Below are positions 1 through 11,720 of a DNA stretch of 64,000 nucleotides, one piece after another (the first letter of the stretch is position 1; the number at the start of each line of letters is the position of its first letter). Origin of the DNA: Breviolum minutum Mf 1.05b.01 (lineage: Eukaryota > Sar > Dinophyceae > Suessiales > Symbiodiniaceae); contig DF239245.1 in NCBI GenBank assembly GCA_000507305.1, positions 59,855 to 123,854 on the forward strand. Reading direction: 5' to 3'. The notes below the pieces were generated by a model. That model was not told the origin of the DNA. It saw nothing but the letters and a program-made list of their open reading frames with translations, and did no database searches. The position numbers and the translations under genes were made by a program.

Positions 1-781
1 TCATGGCTACTTCTTGCCCTGCAAAATGCTCATCCTTTTTGACGTCTTCGCGCTGCGAGTTGGTGCTATCCACTGTCCATCAGGGAAAATTCGTGTACAA
101 AGAGACCACCACTTAACTTTGCATTCCGGCGGTGTCTCTTTTTGTGCGTAATGCAGACGTGTGCAGACGAAACGGACCGAACCAGCTCGGCCTCCGGCCT
201 TGCGCTCTCTACACTCTACAGGTCCATGTCCTTACAGTCTGCGGTCAGAGTCCCAATTTCACACGATCTCTGTACGTCAACCAAAGATGACCCAAAAATC
301 CTCTAAGCTTTCCATGTCCTCCAAGTTTGCTAGTTGGAGTGTGGATCTGAAACTGGGGGTGCTGAAGTGCTTAATAGCTGGCACTGGACAGAAAAATTGC
401 TGGTGGGTGGGACAACTCTCTACAAGTCCCAACATGTGATTGACCATTCGGATCTTCTTTGAGAAAGTCTGAGGTCACACATGCGCCGGGCAATTTGTTG
501 AACCCCAAGGCTCAAGGAACTCCGATCACTTTGTTGTGATGACCTCGAGTCTGTTTGCGGGAGGCACTCAAGCACTGGGTGAGCTATAGAACCTCCCACA
601 CTGTTGAATTCGAGGCGCCACCCGTTCAACCAGCGTCATCTCCGATGCAAAAGTTGTCAACAAGTCATTCTACAAAGCGTTTGCCAACGCAACAAGTTGG
701 AAGCTTGACATTTTTAGAAGTATCATGAATATTCACCAGAGATGCGTTTCTATTGGATACTTATAAATCTACAAACACTTG
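1..781. other. No supported gene
   Basis: Short open stretches occur on both strands (for example 161-439 plus and 420-629 minus) but none has convincing protein character or splice-phase support. Probably intron or intergenic sequence of the minus-strand array. Confidence 0.4.
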
Positions 782-913
782 TTAAACCCTTAAAAATCGA
801 ATCTCTGTGATACATTTGTTCAATGCTCTCATGGCACGATCCATTCTTCTGAGTCTTTGGTGCGCTTGCATGTCCACAGGCACGCGACCCTTTGGATGAA
901 ATTTTGGATAATC
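782..913 (-). CDS. Unrecognised exon, basic helical segment
   Basis: A TTTTCCAG acceptor at 914-915 opens a 43-codon segment beginning DYPKFHPKGRVPVDMQ and continuing with Arg/Met-rich helical sequence (QRLRRMDRAMRALNK). It runs to a TAA at 782-784, so this may be the last exon of a gene, unless a donor lies just before the stop. I do not recognise the family. The opposite strand across the same bases has an 87-codon frame that looks like a shadow. Confidence 0.5.
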   Translation of the reverse strand, partial: DYPKFHPKGRVPVDMQAHQRLRRMDRAMRALNKCITEIRFLRV

Positions 914-3248
914 CTGGAAAATGACTGGCCAAATATCGGAGGAAGTGTGGCGGCTGGTTGTGGTTGGGGGCATGTTGCAACCCATGAATCTCTGTATTCG
1001 CAGGCTCCCGGGCAAAATTCGAGCCCGACTGTAAAATTTCTGACCAGAAAAATACCTGAGATTGCAGTCCTAGCTCCTGGCCTAGTGGCTGAGCGGCCCT
1101 GTAGTCTGTCACGAACATGAATGAATGTCATGACAATACTGCACATTAGCTGCAGCAACTTGCCATTGCATGGGGTTCTTATGAAAGTAATCCGTTTTAG
1201 ATCTTGGGGTTGAAATCTCACCCAGCGTATTGGCACCACTTGAAGCTTGCAAAATTTGGTTGGTCGACGTGACAGTCAGGCATCAAATCTTGCTTCTTGC
1301 CGAAGCACCCGACCACACTGACACACCCCGCATGATCCAATGATTGTAATATATGTACATATTCTGATTCTGATCCACGCGTGTATGATTTAATTGCAGG
1401 GCCCTTGCATCAAAATATATCACATCGACTCTCATTGCCTGCACCATGGATTTCATCTTCATGCCCACATGCAGTCATTTGCACATGCTCTCATCTTGCA
1501 TCATGAATACAGAAGCGATGACTATCCCCCCAGAGTGAAATGTCATGAAATATCGTGATATATCATGAAATATTCAGATTTTTCTCAGGTATGTCCTGGT
1601 CAGAGCCTCTGGTTAGGCAGCCAGGATTTCCTTTCAGCCTCCCTCTGCTTCGCTGATGCCAATGGCTCGCTCAGGAGTTCAGTGGCTTTTCAAAACTCTG
1701 CACATCAATTCCCATATTTTGGGACTGAACACATCAACAAAAAGTCAGTCCCCAAAACATCGAGCTCTAATGGAACGACCACAGAAAATAGAGCTTTCAA
1801 AGACTTCCTGGCACTGTAACGACTGTGCACAGCTGAGACAGCATTTTTGAAACAGTTGCGATATTAGTTTTTGTGTCAACATGACTTTTTTTGTATACGA
1901 ACGTGCTCTCTTCTCTGAAGTTTTTCATGGTCGCCCGGCAAACTGCGCCGTCACTCTCCAAAGATCATGCTCTGAGAGGCAAAGCGCCGCCAGCGTTTTG
2001 GCGATGTCACCAGGAACGTGTCCTGTGAAAACAGCGAGGTGACAAGATAAAGAGGACTGCCAGCCCTGCTTTTGAGTATGTGTCGTTCCTAGGCAATTGG
2101 TGGTACATTACTCTTGATTACACAATGTTACATTGACTCTCATTGCTCACGACAAGTCAGACCCTATACCCAGCAGTCCAGCACTTGCTTTCGACAAACA
2201 GGACAATCAGGATGACCATCTAACCAGCTGTCAATGCAAGAACCTGTTCTAAGTCACACATGGCCAAATACAGGACAAAGATGTCTTTAATTAACTTTAA
2301 TTGTCAAAAATCTATGCATGAAAATGCATATATGTCCTACCTGCAGGTCTGATAATGCCCTTGATTCGTTTCTTTCTGTCTGCTCAAAAAAAACCTTGAC
2401 GTCTCGATACAAAGGATTGACATTCATTCAGACCACCTAACCATTCTGAACAGGCAAGTGTTCAGGTGTCCTGTAGTGCGCCTATATTAACCTATACGAA
2501 AAACACTGGAAGAGCTTGTACATGAAAGGCTCAAAAATATCACTTTACGGCAAAATAAACTCCGTATTGTGTATCGGTGTATATCAACCCAAGGAATGCC
2601 AAGGAGCAATGAAAGACATGTTCACAAGGAAGGCGTCGAACGCAAGATCCCGTCTCCAATTCGCCCATGCAAATTACACAGAGCCACTCTGAGTCCTCGA
2701 CTCAACATTTCGACACGCATTGCTGGCGCTGGCTGCATTGATTCTGCTAGATCATACCACACCCCGCGAAAGCAAGAAACTTATGTCTTCACCTTGCTGT
2801 AGGAGTTTTTATCCTGAAAGTGTCAAAACCAGTCAAGTTGATATTGATCATGATGTTGAATGCCTCCTGTGACACTCCTATTTCTTTTCATCCATGAGTT
2901 CAATGGTCCCCAATACATCCAAGGGTTCAACATCATTTTGCAACACCCCGTCCTGACTCTCTATTTGAAGCTCCTCATCATACTGGGCACCTCAGTGAAT
3001 GCGGTGCCAAAGGATCGCCTCTGGAAGGTTTCAAACTGCTAAAATGCTGTTTTCAAAGGATTGAACCCAAAATAGCTGAGTCACTGAAGATGTAGGGCCT
3101 TGCATCAGGATTGCTGATCTCCAGCTGCTGAACTAAGGATCTTGGAGAACCAGATGGCCTGGCAAATGTTTCGATTGGCCTTAACAAGGTTTATATTCAT
3201 CTCAAGATAAAAGCTTGGACTGAACAACTCATTTATGCTAACTACTAG
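914..3248. other. No supported gene; AT-rich spacer
   Basis: Contains a short imperfect palindromic cluster at 1537-1580 built on repeats of TGAAATATCATGATAT-like sequence, and otherwise unremarkable sequence. The frames at 1565-1850 and 2569-2802 (plus) lack any family resemblance or splice support. Confidence 0.4.
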
Positions 3249-4543
3249 CTACAGAGAAGCTCGTGTGGATCGCCAATGAAGTTTCCATTGTTGATGTCCA
3301 CACACCAAATCATTTCCGAGGGAGGAACTCGTCATCATTCTTGAACTCGATCCTGTCAGCCTCAGATCATCAATGGGAACAGGCAAATCCACACCCCGCG
3401 GTTTGGCGTCAAAATCGGATAGGACTTGTCGTTCCATGGAAATGGTGGTTTTCCAGTGGACCCAAACACTTCCGTCTTCTGATGGATCGGCGGTTAGTGA
3501 ATAGTCGGTGGATGTCAGTTGGTTATGTTTGCCTAGTGACAAGTTGAATGATCTAATCATATACATTGACTTGTGAACTCCCAAGGTGGTTGCATCCATA
3601 CTAGGAGACAACGCGTGAAAAGGCTGGATAAATGCCAACCAGTAATATCCCGCTACTCCTGCCTCGACATCTGCGTGGAAATATCTGGGTAGCAACCTTG
3701 GCGTTCAGACAAGTCAACATGGAAGAAACCACAAATGCAACGTATTAAATATATTAAACTCAACGGTTTGAAGTTGCAAAGATAGCAGGCAATATAGGAT
3801 AGATTTGCTCAGATTTTGTTTCTGGAGCTTTTGACCATGGTAACCTGGTAGAAGCCTTAACAAAAATACTCTTGGGATTCAACTCCCCCTATCGGACTGA
3901 CTGCTTTGCTCCAAGGATTCCTCTGCAAATCATCATATCACAAAGAAATGTTCGTAGTCATCTGCATATTATCCTTCAAACTATGTATAATTTGCAGATT
4001 AGACATGCCATGACTTCTGCATATCCTTCAAGGGCCACTTTGGGATCTTCTGACTAGTGCAAACAGAACGTGTATAGATATATCATATTAAAAAAGAGAA
4101 ATACTGTAATGAATACATATCGTATGCATATTGGAGTGCTGTATATCATCCTTGCTATTGCATTGCTATGTTGAAATTCAGCGGATGTTCAGATCCTCCG
4201 GGAAGGACAGGCTTCGTGTACATTTTGAACCTGGACCATGTCCTGTCATTCTGTCAATGCCTGGGATCGCTGGCCAAAGCCCCAAAGTGGGCAACACCAT
4301 CGCGGTGACCAAAAGGGCAATTGTGATGTAGAAGCTGTCGCCCCACATCCTTCTGCACGTCCCTGGCGCTTCACTTCAACATCATCCACATCTTCATCAA
4401 CAACAAATGAATAAAAGAAAAGAACAATTCATGCTGATGTCTTTTGCCCAAACAGCTTTCCCATATATTCAACTTTATGTTAACCTGAAAGGCCATAGGT
4501 GCAAAACCCGCCTTGCAGCCATGTAAATGACGCGTTTGTTCAT
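3249..4543 (-). CDS. Small membrane protein gene, three exons visible
   Basis: Exon 1 (4485-4543) starts at ATG and encodes 19 codons (MNKRVIYMAARRVLHLWPF) plus two bases. The donor CAG|GTTAAC joins an acceptor GACAG at 4335-4336, and the phases fit exactly. Exon 2 (4334 down to about 4231, donor CCAG|GTTCAA) reads SFYITIALLVTAMVLPTLG, a membrane span, then LWPAIPGID. A later exon (about 3249-3690) reads DVEAGVAGYYWLAFIQPF and then a polar stretch with SEDGSVWVHW, running to a stop at 3249. The link from exon 2 to this exon is not resolved. The start is supported by a spliced-leader-like decamer 8 nt upstream. Family not recognised; the basic N-terminus plus one span could be a signal anchor. 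Confidence 0.6.
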
Positions 4544-4551
4544 GGGGAAAG

Positions 4552-4561
4552 CTTGAGCCAA
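4552..4561 (-). promoter_or_regulatory. Possible relict spliced-leader sequence
   Basis: On the minus strand the ten bases TTGGCTCAAG lie 8 nt before the ATG at 4543. They equal the last ten bases of the conserved dinoflagellate spliced leader, which ends CCATTTTGGCTCAAG. Upstream bases match only partly. Relict leaders at gene starts are known in dinoflagellates and are ascribed to recycling of processed mRNA. A chance 10-mer is possible in 64 kb, but its position directly before a phase-supported first exon is suggestive. Confidence 0.4.
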
Positions 4562-4890
4562 GCAGCGTAAGTGTACGGATTGAATGCAGTGAATACCAAC
4601 ATTGACAGTCCTGATCAGTTGTATTCTAACATCTCAAAAGATGATGGGGCCGAAATGGCCTGAAATAAGGAGCAAACAAAAGAGTACTGAGGACTGCAGA
4701 AATGATTCAACACGGATTCGGATGAAAAGGGAGGACTTTACTGTTGCAAAGCTCTATGGAATGGACCGTAGATCTCTTAAGCAAGCCACCGCTGCAAAAC
4801 CATCAATTTTGTCAGAAGATCGATTTTGAACAAATGTGACACTTCAAGACATTGAACCATGATCAATTAGAGTTGCAAAGACATAATATT
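4562..4890. other. Putative intergenic spacer, about 330 bp
   Basis: This lies between the start of the membrane protein gene (ATG at 4543) and the stop codon of the next minus-strand coding segment at 4891. It would be a head-to-tail spacer of a one-way array. No TATA-like or other promoter signal is visible. Confidence 0.35.
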
Positions 4891-5079
4891 TCAATATTTC
4901 CCCTTTGGGAAACAGCTCAAAAGTTCTTGCACGTCTTTCATGTGCCTAGAGCAGGGCAGCAGCAACAAAGGGACATAGGGAATCCTCCTGATGTATTTTC
5001 CGCTTAGCCGCTCAATGGTGTCAATGTGATTTGGTCCACGTAGAACCTGCAATTCGGCAAATGGACAAAAGTGGGCCAT
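4891..5079 (-). CDS. Unrecognised C-terminal exon
   Basis: About 60 codons with protein-like composition: CPFAELQVLRGPNHIDTIER, then GKYIRRIPYVPLLLLPCSRH and a helical end finishing PKGKY and a TGA at 4891. It probably ends a gene whose earlier exons lie higher, possibly including those at 5.9-6.4 kb. No family recognised. Confidence 0.5.
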   Translation of the reverse strand: MAHFCPFAELQVLRGPNHIDTIERLSGKYIRRIPYVPLLLLPCSRHMKDVQELLSCFPKGKY

Positions 5080-5964
5080 TTTGACAAAGAATTGACAAAA
5101 AGCATTGACAAGTTAATTGAATGAGTCCAGTAGAGAAGTTGGAAAAACGTGCACCCATTCTAGAAGCGAATCTGGATCTAGAGGCTCTCCCATCAAATGT
5201 CAAGAAGCTTTCGCGGGAAAGGAGAGCCGAGTCTGGTAAGGAAAGAACGTCGTTTCGACAGGACATCAATCAATCAAATCAACACAACTGTCAGAGAGAT
5301 CTCATCGCAACGGTCACAAAAAAAAAACTGAAAACAAGCAAGTGAAAGCACCTCTGTTGCACGTCGCCATCGCCGCAGCAATGTCAGCTCTTGCATCAGC
5401 AAGGCAAACAAACGCAAGGCCTGCAGGCAGCTGTCATGCTCACAGTACTTGTCACTTGGATACGTCGGTATTCGTTGTCAGTCAAGCCTATTGTCGCCAT
5501 GATTCCGCCTCTGTGTGAATGCTAGCAAATAACGATCCATTTTGGAAAAGCAGCTGCACCTTCAAGGTTTCCTCATGAAGTCCGAGTGATGCCTCCACAG
5601 CATGATGAATACATCGCATCCTCGAACATAGCCCTTTTTGGTCATGTTTGTTTACAAAGACTATGCATGTAATACAGATACAAATCAAGTATGTAATGTA
5701 TATATATATATAGATAGATACTGTAGTGTATACTGCAAATGTTTGTTGCAAACACCACAAAGTCTCGAAGCATCACATTTCAGATCTGCCGTAGGAAGTT
5801 GTCCATCTGTTTGAGCCACAGTTGCACCAGTGCTTGGGCTCAGTGAGCACCTATTCTTGGCCACCCAGGTATTGCTTTCATGATGGCAACCCAACTAAAG
5901 TACTGGGAATTGCACCAACCCTCGCGCAACAACATCTCTTGATATTATAGAGGATTCCATAGGT
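5080..5964. other. No supported exon; short AT microsatellite
   Basis: Holds a (TA)n tract at about 5696-5725 and no convincing coding segment. The minus-strand reading at 5121-5269 is open on the plus strand too and neither looks like a protein family. Confidence 0.4.
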
Positions 5965-6168
5965 TCATGATGGTTCATGGTTTTTCACTTTTTCCAAGGC
6001 TTCAACCTCCAGTCGAGGAAGAGCTTGTTGCAGTAGCCACTGCGCAGTTCGGGGCTCCTGCGCAATCACCGCAGCTTTTCGCTGAGCCAGGATTCCCAGA
6101 AGCTGAGCTTCCTCTCCTCTAGCTCTGCTAAGCGCAAAGCTGCAAGCTGCGTTTTCAGGTGATCCCAA
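5965..6168 (-). CDS. Ala/Gln/Glu-rich exon, frame ambiguous
   Basis: The longest reading (67 codons to a stop at 5965) contains SRARGEEAQLLGILAQRKAA and WLLQQALPRLEVEALEKV, a helical, alanine-rich composition. A second minus-strand frame over the same bases reads HLKTQLAALRLAELEERKLS, also helix-like. The sequence is almost certainly exonic, but which frame is used cannot be settled here. Lies just downstream of the zinc-finger exon and may belong to the same or the next gene. Confidence 0.45.
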   Translation of the reverse strand: MGSPENAACSFALSRARGEEAQLLGILAQRKAAVIAQEPRTAQWLLQQALPRLEVEALEKVKNHEPS

Positions 6169-6208
6169 CCGTAGACCTGCGAGGTTTCTGGAAGTTGTCC
6201 GGTCTGGT

Positions 6209-6383
6209 CTACAGATGTATAGAGTTTAGACTTTTTTGTTGAATATGTCTTTTGCTTCCAAAACGGTGGTCATCTGGTTGCCTATACAAACCACACAAAT
6301 CACATCTTCCATCCCAAGCCTCATTTGCAGCCGTCCATTCTTTCTTTGCTTCACAGTGTTGCTGGTCTCGAGCATCGGCCTGC
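6209..6383 (-). CDS. C2H2 zinc-finger C-terminal exon (U1/LUC7-like)
   Basis: An acceptor CTTGCAG at 6384-6385 opens 58 codons ending at TAG 6209-6211. The first part is helical and charged (CEAKKEWTAANEAWDG). It is followed by RCDLCGLYRQPDDHRFGSKR and HIQQK: a CxxC pair, then two histidines (DHRFGSKRH). This is the layout of U1-type/LUC7-type C2H2 fingers, where CEVC is followed by DDHxxGKxH. Those fingers bind RNA in early splicing complexes (known of the family; inferred here). A second minus-strand frame is also open across this segment but has no recognisable motif. Earlier exons were not identified. Confidence 0.5.
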
Positions 6384-6583
6384 CTGCAAGCATCACAACT
6401 CGGCTCACATCGCAGCTTCTAAGGTAAACTGCTCCCTGCCTCTTCCTCTCCATAGAGACCAACTTCAATTGTTCAGCTTCCTGAATTTCAGCCTTTGGGA
6501 GATTGTTTCAAAAGTCAGGTATGAAGACATTGAGCTCCTTCTGCACCATAAGATTGCACAGATTATGGATAGAGTATACATTA

Positions 6584-8957
6584 TCATGCGCTTGGTATCT
6601 GGACTTTATACACCTTGGAATTTATGACTGCAGAAGTGTATTGCATTTGATGTGAGTGGAGGTTAAAAATCGCCAAACTGCTGAACGGTACAAAAAACCA
6701 GCCTGAACCATGTTTGGAAGCACCTCTTTGCCAGAAACTGCCTGACAATCGACTCATCGCTTGAGTCTTCAATTTCGCTTGGGCGTCATCAGTTGCACAG
6801 CTCAAGAATGGGGAGTTGCTAAGGGAGATATGTCGTATCTCTAACATTTTCCCAAAGACATGGAAGGCTGAGCAAATGCAGACCTCCAGCAACAGCTCCC
6901 ACCACTGAGCAGCAACCATGACTTTGAGTGGCGTTGTGGAACAAGTTTCACCGGCCAAAAGACATGTCAACATGATACTTGAGGATTTGGCCTTCTTTTG
7001 AATGACATAATCTGGTTTTTGTTACAATGTCATGCGAATGTCTCCAGCTTTGCCCCTGTCAATGCCGCACGACTGTGTATGACTCTTCGCAGTTGCGGAA
7101 AGAAACAGCAGCGCCGAAAGAACACAGTTCGTCTTGAAACGATACTGACGTTAGTAAAGTCGGTACAAGTCTAGAAACATAGTTTCTGTGTGATGGGACA
7201 CAGTGCGACTCAAGTCTGCAAACAAAGAGAATATTTTCTGGCTGACTTTTGTGTGTATGTGGTGGACACTTGCAACCTTGCAACACGGTTTTGCTGTTGG
7301 TCGCACCAAACGGTAGGTCGTAGCCATTCTTGCCTCAAAGATGATTAAAGACAACAAAGTCCAGAGTCAAGAGGAGTCGTTTCGATGTGTACACTGGCTT
7401 TGTCAATTTAGCCATGATAATGAAAAAATCAAATGATCAACAAACACATCACTCCGATCTTTCTCACAATTTTGGATCGTTTGGTTCCAGTCAGCGTTGA
7501 ATCCCCGTCAGCCCTTTGATCAAACCTTCGCTTCATTGCTCTCTGCCCTGGGTTTCTGGCCATTGGTTGCCATTTGAAGGCCTTCAAAGGCACGTTGCAT
7601 TGCTAAAGGAAATAGGATTTATACCAGTGTTCAGAACCACGAATCGATGTCTTTGGCAAAGGAAAACAAACACAGACAAGTCTGTCCAGTACATCTGTCA
7701 ATAAGATCCCTGCAACTGAGGCACTCCAACAAAATGCCGTGTCGTTTCTTTCAGTTTTGTCACTGGCCGAAAGTTGCAGAATCCAACCGAAAAGCTTCGT
7801 ACGTTTTCAGAGATCGACTCTTTCATATCTTCATTTTGTCTGCGCGGAAGACTTGGAGACAAACATGCTAACATATCTTACCCACACAAGCAGTCTTCAA
7901 CAAGCGCGGAAAACAATGTAAAATAGACTGGGAAGACTGGGACTGGTTTCAAAAACCACCAGAGTTGTATTGCTCAAGCAATCTCGTTTCAAGTTGATCG
8001 TGCCCCCAATCTCCAAACCAAGATCGCGTTATATTTCAATGAGTCCTTACGTTGGCCTCGGCTTGGGAGAGATACTCTGGTTGGGCTTTTTTTCACAGCA
8101 CCTTCAGACGTTATGAGGTCTCTTTTTTTTGGACAATCAACGAACAGCGGCACCGTCACCTCATCTTTGGAGGTAGCTGAACAGGACCAGAAAAATGTCC
8201 AAAGCTTGTTGGACCGTTGGACATGAGCGCTGTGACACTAGTCAAAGAGGTCTGTGATAGTCCAGCTCATGGGCATAGTGTAAGAAATGCCTCTCTAAGG
8301 CAGCCTGGAAGCAGTGAGAATGAACCATATATACTAAATGGCCCTAAATGGGTGTGTCTCAAAATGTCTGTATTTTTTGGGGGTTGAGATGGAACTCAAA
8401 TTTGATGCTGGTCTGCTTCCACACCCTGAAGGAAAATGCCTTGCCTTGGTACCACAACTGAAGCCGCATCTGCAACGATTTGGAATTCTACGACGTCTGC
8501 TGCTGCCAGTTCCTGTTATCTCCACAGTGAGATTCACAATGGGATAATTTCAGGTCTCACCCAGCCTATGAAGCTGAATGATCTATTCTAGAGCAGATGT
8601 AAACAAAACATCGCTTGTTCGTTCACTGTGGGGAATGACCAACAAACTCATGGCTGACATTGTCCTGGACGACTTCTGCTAGACCTCAGTAACGTGAAAG
8701 AGATGATAGGACATGAACTTACTAATGCACTGCATTGCTACCTTTTTTACAGCAAAAGAGACCAAAAGAGTTTGTTGAGTTATTGGCAATATAAAATAAT
8801 GCCAGGATTCCTTTCCGTTCTCTGACTTTTCGAGTCAGTCTGAGTACCTGGCTTTTCTGGAGACGTGGGCACCTGGAGAGCGGACGTCGGACGTCAGGTC
8901 TTTTGACAAGGTGTCCGAAACTATCAATCTGTGTAGAAAAAGATGTTGTATAAAGAG
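6584..8957. other. Mostly unassigned; weak minus-strand segments
   Basis: A minus-strand stretch at about 6850-6973 (LLAGETCSTTPLKVMVAAQW) has some protein character but no supported splice partners. The rest, including 7000-8950, shows no convincing exon on either strand. Confidence 0.3.
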
Positions 8958-9041
8958 GCGTCTTTGATGGGTTTAGTCCCAAATGATTGGCAGCTTTCCG
9001 GGCCTCTACATAGCTTAGAGCTGCTGAGAGATCAGGGTCAC
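8958..9041 (-). CDS. Unrecognised short exon
   Basis: Acceptor TTTCGCAG at 9042-9043 opens a reading GDPDLSAALSYVEARKAANH followed by LGLNPSKT, a typical helical exon. The donor is not resolved. The region just upstream (9060-9260 minus) is open in three frames, one of them reading EFEKRMGRQKIRDFPQ, and probably holds another exon of the same gene. Confidence 0.45.
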
Positions 9042-9824
9042 CTGCGAAAGGCACCCATGTGACATGAATGATTGCCCATGGCAATACCCAAAAAATCCTG
9101 AAAATGAAACCCCGCAATGGTAGCATTGCAAAAGTGGCTCAGCATATAGTAGTCACAAGTTGTCTTGTGGAAAATCACGGATTTTTTGTCGTCCCATGCG
9201 CTTCTCAAACTCAACTCCTTGGGCCATCCAAGCCTTCTGACTCCAAGTAGGCAGCAATGCCTGTGCAAGCATTAACTTTAACTAAGCCGAGTAGAAATGT
9301 AGGATCCTTCTCTTGACATCTCCATTCAATGTCAGATTATTTTACTTGTGAAGATTCGTAACAAGTTATGTGCACTTTCTGGAATGATTCCTATCAACAA
9401 GGATTTCTTGGAGGGCTCTGGGGAAGTTATGAGTAGATCCACAGCCAGCCAACTCTTGGAACCTGGTCGTGCTTCTCTAAGCCTACGCAGTACCTAGGCG
9501 TCGAGACGATGTGCTCAGCTTGTGATGTCGATTGGAATCAGGCAATACAAAGGGGCGAGGAATGATATGAAGGTTCATTACGAAACACCGAAAAATGGTC
9601 TTATGCCAAGGAGCCGCATCTTCTGGTAGAGCCACATCAAACCTTAGGCAATGGAGAGAAAACTCATGGATCTCATGCAAAAAATGGAGGGAAAATCCGC
9701 CATTTGATGTATTGTGTAAGTGTAACATGTTATCCATTTTTCATCAGAAAGAATCATGTCTTGAAGCCAGTTATCTATCATAGTGTTCATTCCTTCTACC
9801 ATCTTTCCGGAAAAAAGCGCCAGT

Positions 9825-9925
9825 TTAGGACAGCTTGCTCTGGAAGTTGAACCTCTGGCAAATCCTGCACAGCTCAGCGCCCAGAACGTAAAGAAGCGCC
9901 GGGCGCTGTTGGGTTGGCAAGGAAA
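9825..9925 (-). CDS. Unrecognised short exon
   Basis: The minus strand reads QRPALLYVLGAELCRICQRF and NFQSKLS to a stop at 9825. Hydrophobic/charged periodicity suggests a real helix. Boundaries approximate; no family assigned. Confidence 0.35.
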
Positions 9926-10494
9926 GCAATGAAAAGGCATTGTCTCTGCGTGTGTTGTCTTTTTTGTTGTATTCTTTGTTTCTTCGGAGGAAAAAATCAT
10001 TCCCCTCCAAAATGCATTCCAACCATAGATTCCTCTGCCAAATATGTGGAAAAAGTCGATTCCAAAACTTTCCTTGGCCACTTTGACACGGAATCATGTC
10101 CTTGAACTGCACCCAGGAGCCATCTGATAGCTGGAAGGTAGAATCATCCGAGGCCCCTCACAGCTTCGTTTTGCGAGGACTGGAAACAGTGATGCTTCTG
10201 GGCGAACGAGACGCCACCATTTGCAAGGCATCTTTCACAACACTTGTGATGTAACAGAATTCCATGACTTCCAATGGTCTTCTAAGCTTCTCTCCCCCTT
10301 AATTCTTAGCGGCAAAGAAGCCTGCTTGGCAAATCGATTGGGCAGAAAGCTTGATCTGGCAGGCTCGCTGTCGCGGAGTCTAAGAAGATGTTCTTATTTC
10401 AGCCACTGAGGTTCATTACTTATGGATACTTATGATCAAACCATATGGCTACGCTTCACCCATGGCCTGAATAATGAAAATAAGTCTGCATGTT

Positions 10495-10590
10495 GCTGTG
10501 TTTGTTCAAGGATTTTGTAAGACTTTGCTACCTTATCTGCTCCATGATACTTGTCACCACTGATATTAAAACCAAAGATCCCCCTTCCCC
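10495..10590 (-). CDS. Possible unrecognised exon
   Basis: The minus strand reads GIFGFNISGDKYHGADKVAK then SYKILEQTQQH, with plausible composition. No splice sites could be fixed and no family is recognised. Confidence 0.3.
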
Positions 10591-10849
10591 TCTGTAACCG
10601 GTCAGCAGTGGCGCACTGCTCGATCTGCCCAGAAGGAACGGTGTCCCTCGGCTTGTTCATACGACAGATCTGCTGTTACAACTCCGTAGAATTCGAGGAG
10701 ACAGGGAAGGGGGTGGAACCTTAAAAAGTGTACCTCTCGGATTTTGGGTGTCTGAAGTCTGTATGTGTCTGTATACATAGTCAAAGGAAGTTTAGTGGCA
10801 AACTTCCGATATACGAACTTTTGGGTAGCCTGACAGGAATAGTAGTCCT

Positions 10850-10974
10850 AGCAGTAGTAGTCGTAGCAGTAGTAGTCCTAGTAGTACTAGTCCTAGTAGT
10901 AGTAGTAGTCCTAGTAGTAATAGTAGTCCTAGTAGTAGTAGTCCTAGTAGTAGTAGTCCTAGTAGTAGTAGTCC

Positions 10975-11008
<34 letters not shown>

Positions 11009-11010
11009 CC
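10850..11010. repeat. AGT/TAG trinucleotide microsatellite with AGTCCT interruptions
   Basis: About 160 bp of (TAG)n interrupted at intervals by CCT, so the units read TAGTAGTAGTCC. A single undetermined base (N) follows at 11012, a likely gap-filling scar in the assembly. The long Val- or Leu-only frames here are artefacts of the repeat. Confidence 0.95.
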
Positions 11011-11099
11011 TNGGCGCAATATTTGCTGAATTTGGAGGCAGTATTTTGTTGCTCCGCCTATTGTAAATGACGCTTCATATGTGATGCGGATCAATCATG

Positions 11100-11285
11100 A
11101 AATACTTTGTAGTACGGGGTAGTACTGGAGCAGTACTTTGTAGTACAAGGTAGTACAGAGTAGTACTTGAGTAGTACTTTGTAGTACAGGGTTGTACTGG
11201 AGTAGTACAGAGCAGTATTTGCAGTACGGAGTAGTATTGGAGTAGCACTTTGTAGTACAGAGTAGTACTGGAGTAGTACAGCTCA
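11100..11285. repeat. Array of GTAC palindromes
   Basis: Tandem degenerate units of about 20 bp built from TAGTACTTTG and TAGTACTGGAG, each with a GTAC core and locally self-complementary. It follows the AGT microsatellite closely and may have grown from the same seed. No coding content. Confidence 0.9.
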
Positions 11286-11589
11286 TCACCATGACATCGC
11301 ATTGCATCACGTGACATGACACAACACAAGCCATTACATCGCATCAAATGACGTGACCATCACATGACCTGACCCCGCAACAGACATCAAGACATCAAAA
11401 CACTTCACTTCAAAGCACAAAACATCACCACCATGGAACGGCAGAAGGCTCGTTCACAGCAAAGAAATGATTTGGGCATCGCGCTGGTCGGTCGCCTTGC
11501 ACATTCTATAGGCAGATTCTTTCTGTGCTATATAGTTCTTTTCCTTTTGGAAACTTCCGCCCCCGGCTTGTCCGGGCACTACTGGTATA

Positions 11590-11720
11590 TCACACACAAC
11601 ACCTATGGCCAAATAACACAAACAGATGAGTTCATTTGCTGCCTCGTGCTCCGCCATGTGTTCCCGCATCTTTTCATGGTAACGGACCTCCAGCAACCAA
11701 AACGCTGCAGTGGTCAACAA
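11590..11720 (-). CDS. Unrecognised helical exon
   Basis: The minus strand reads TTAAFWLLEVRYHEKMREHM and AEHEAANELICL, a charged amphipathic helix with protein-like composition. No boundaries fixed and no family recognised. Confidence 0.4.

Noticed and set aside
10728..11094. Long Val-rich and Leu-rich reading frames
   Set aside because: They are the TAG/AGT microsatellite read in different frames.
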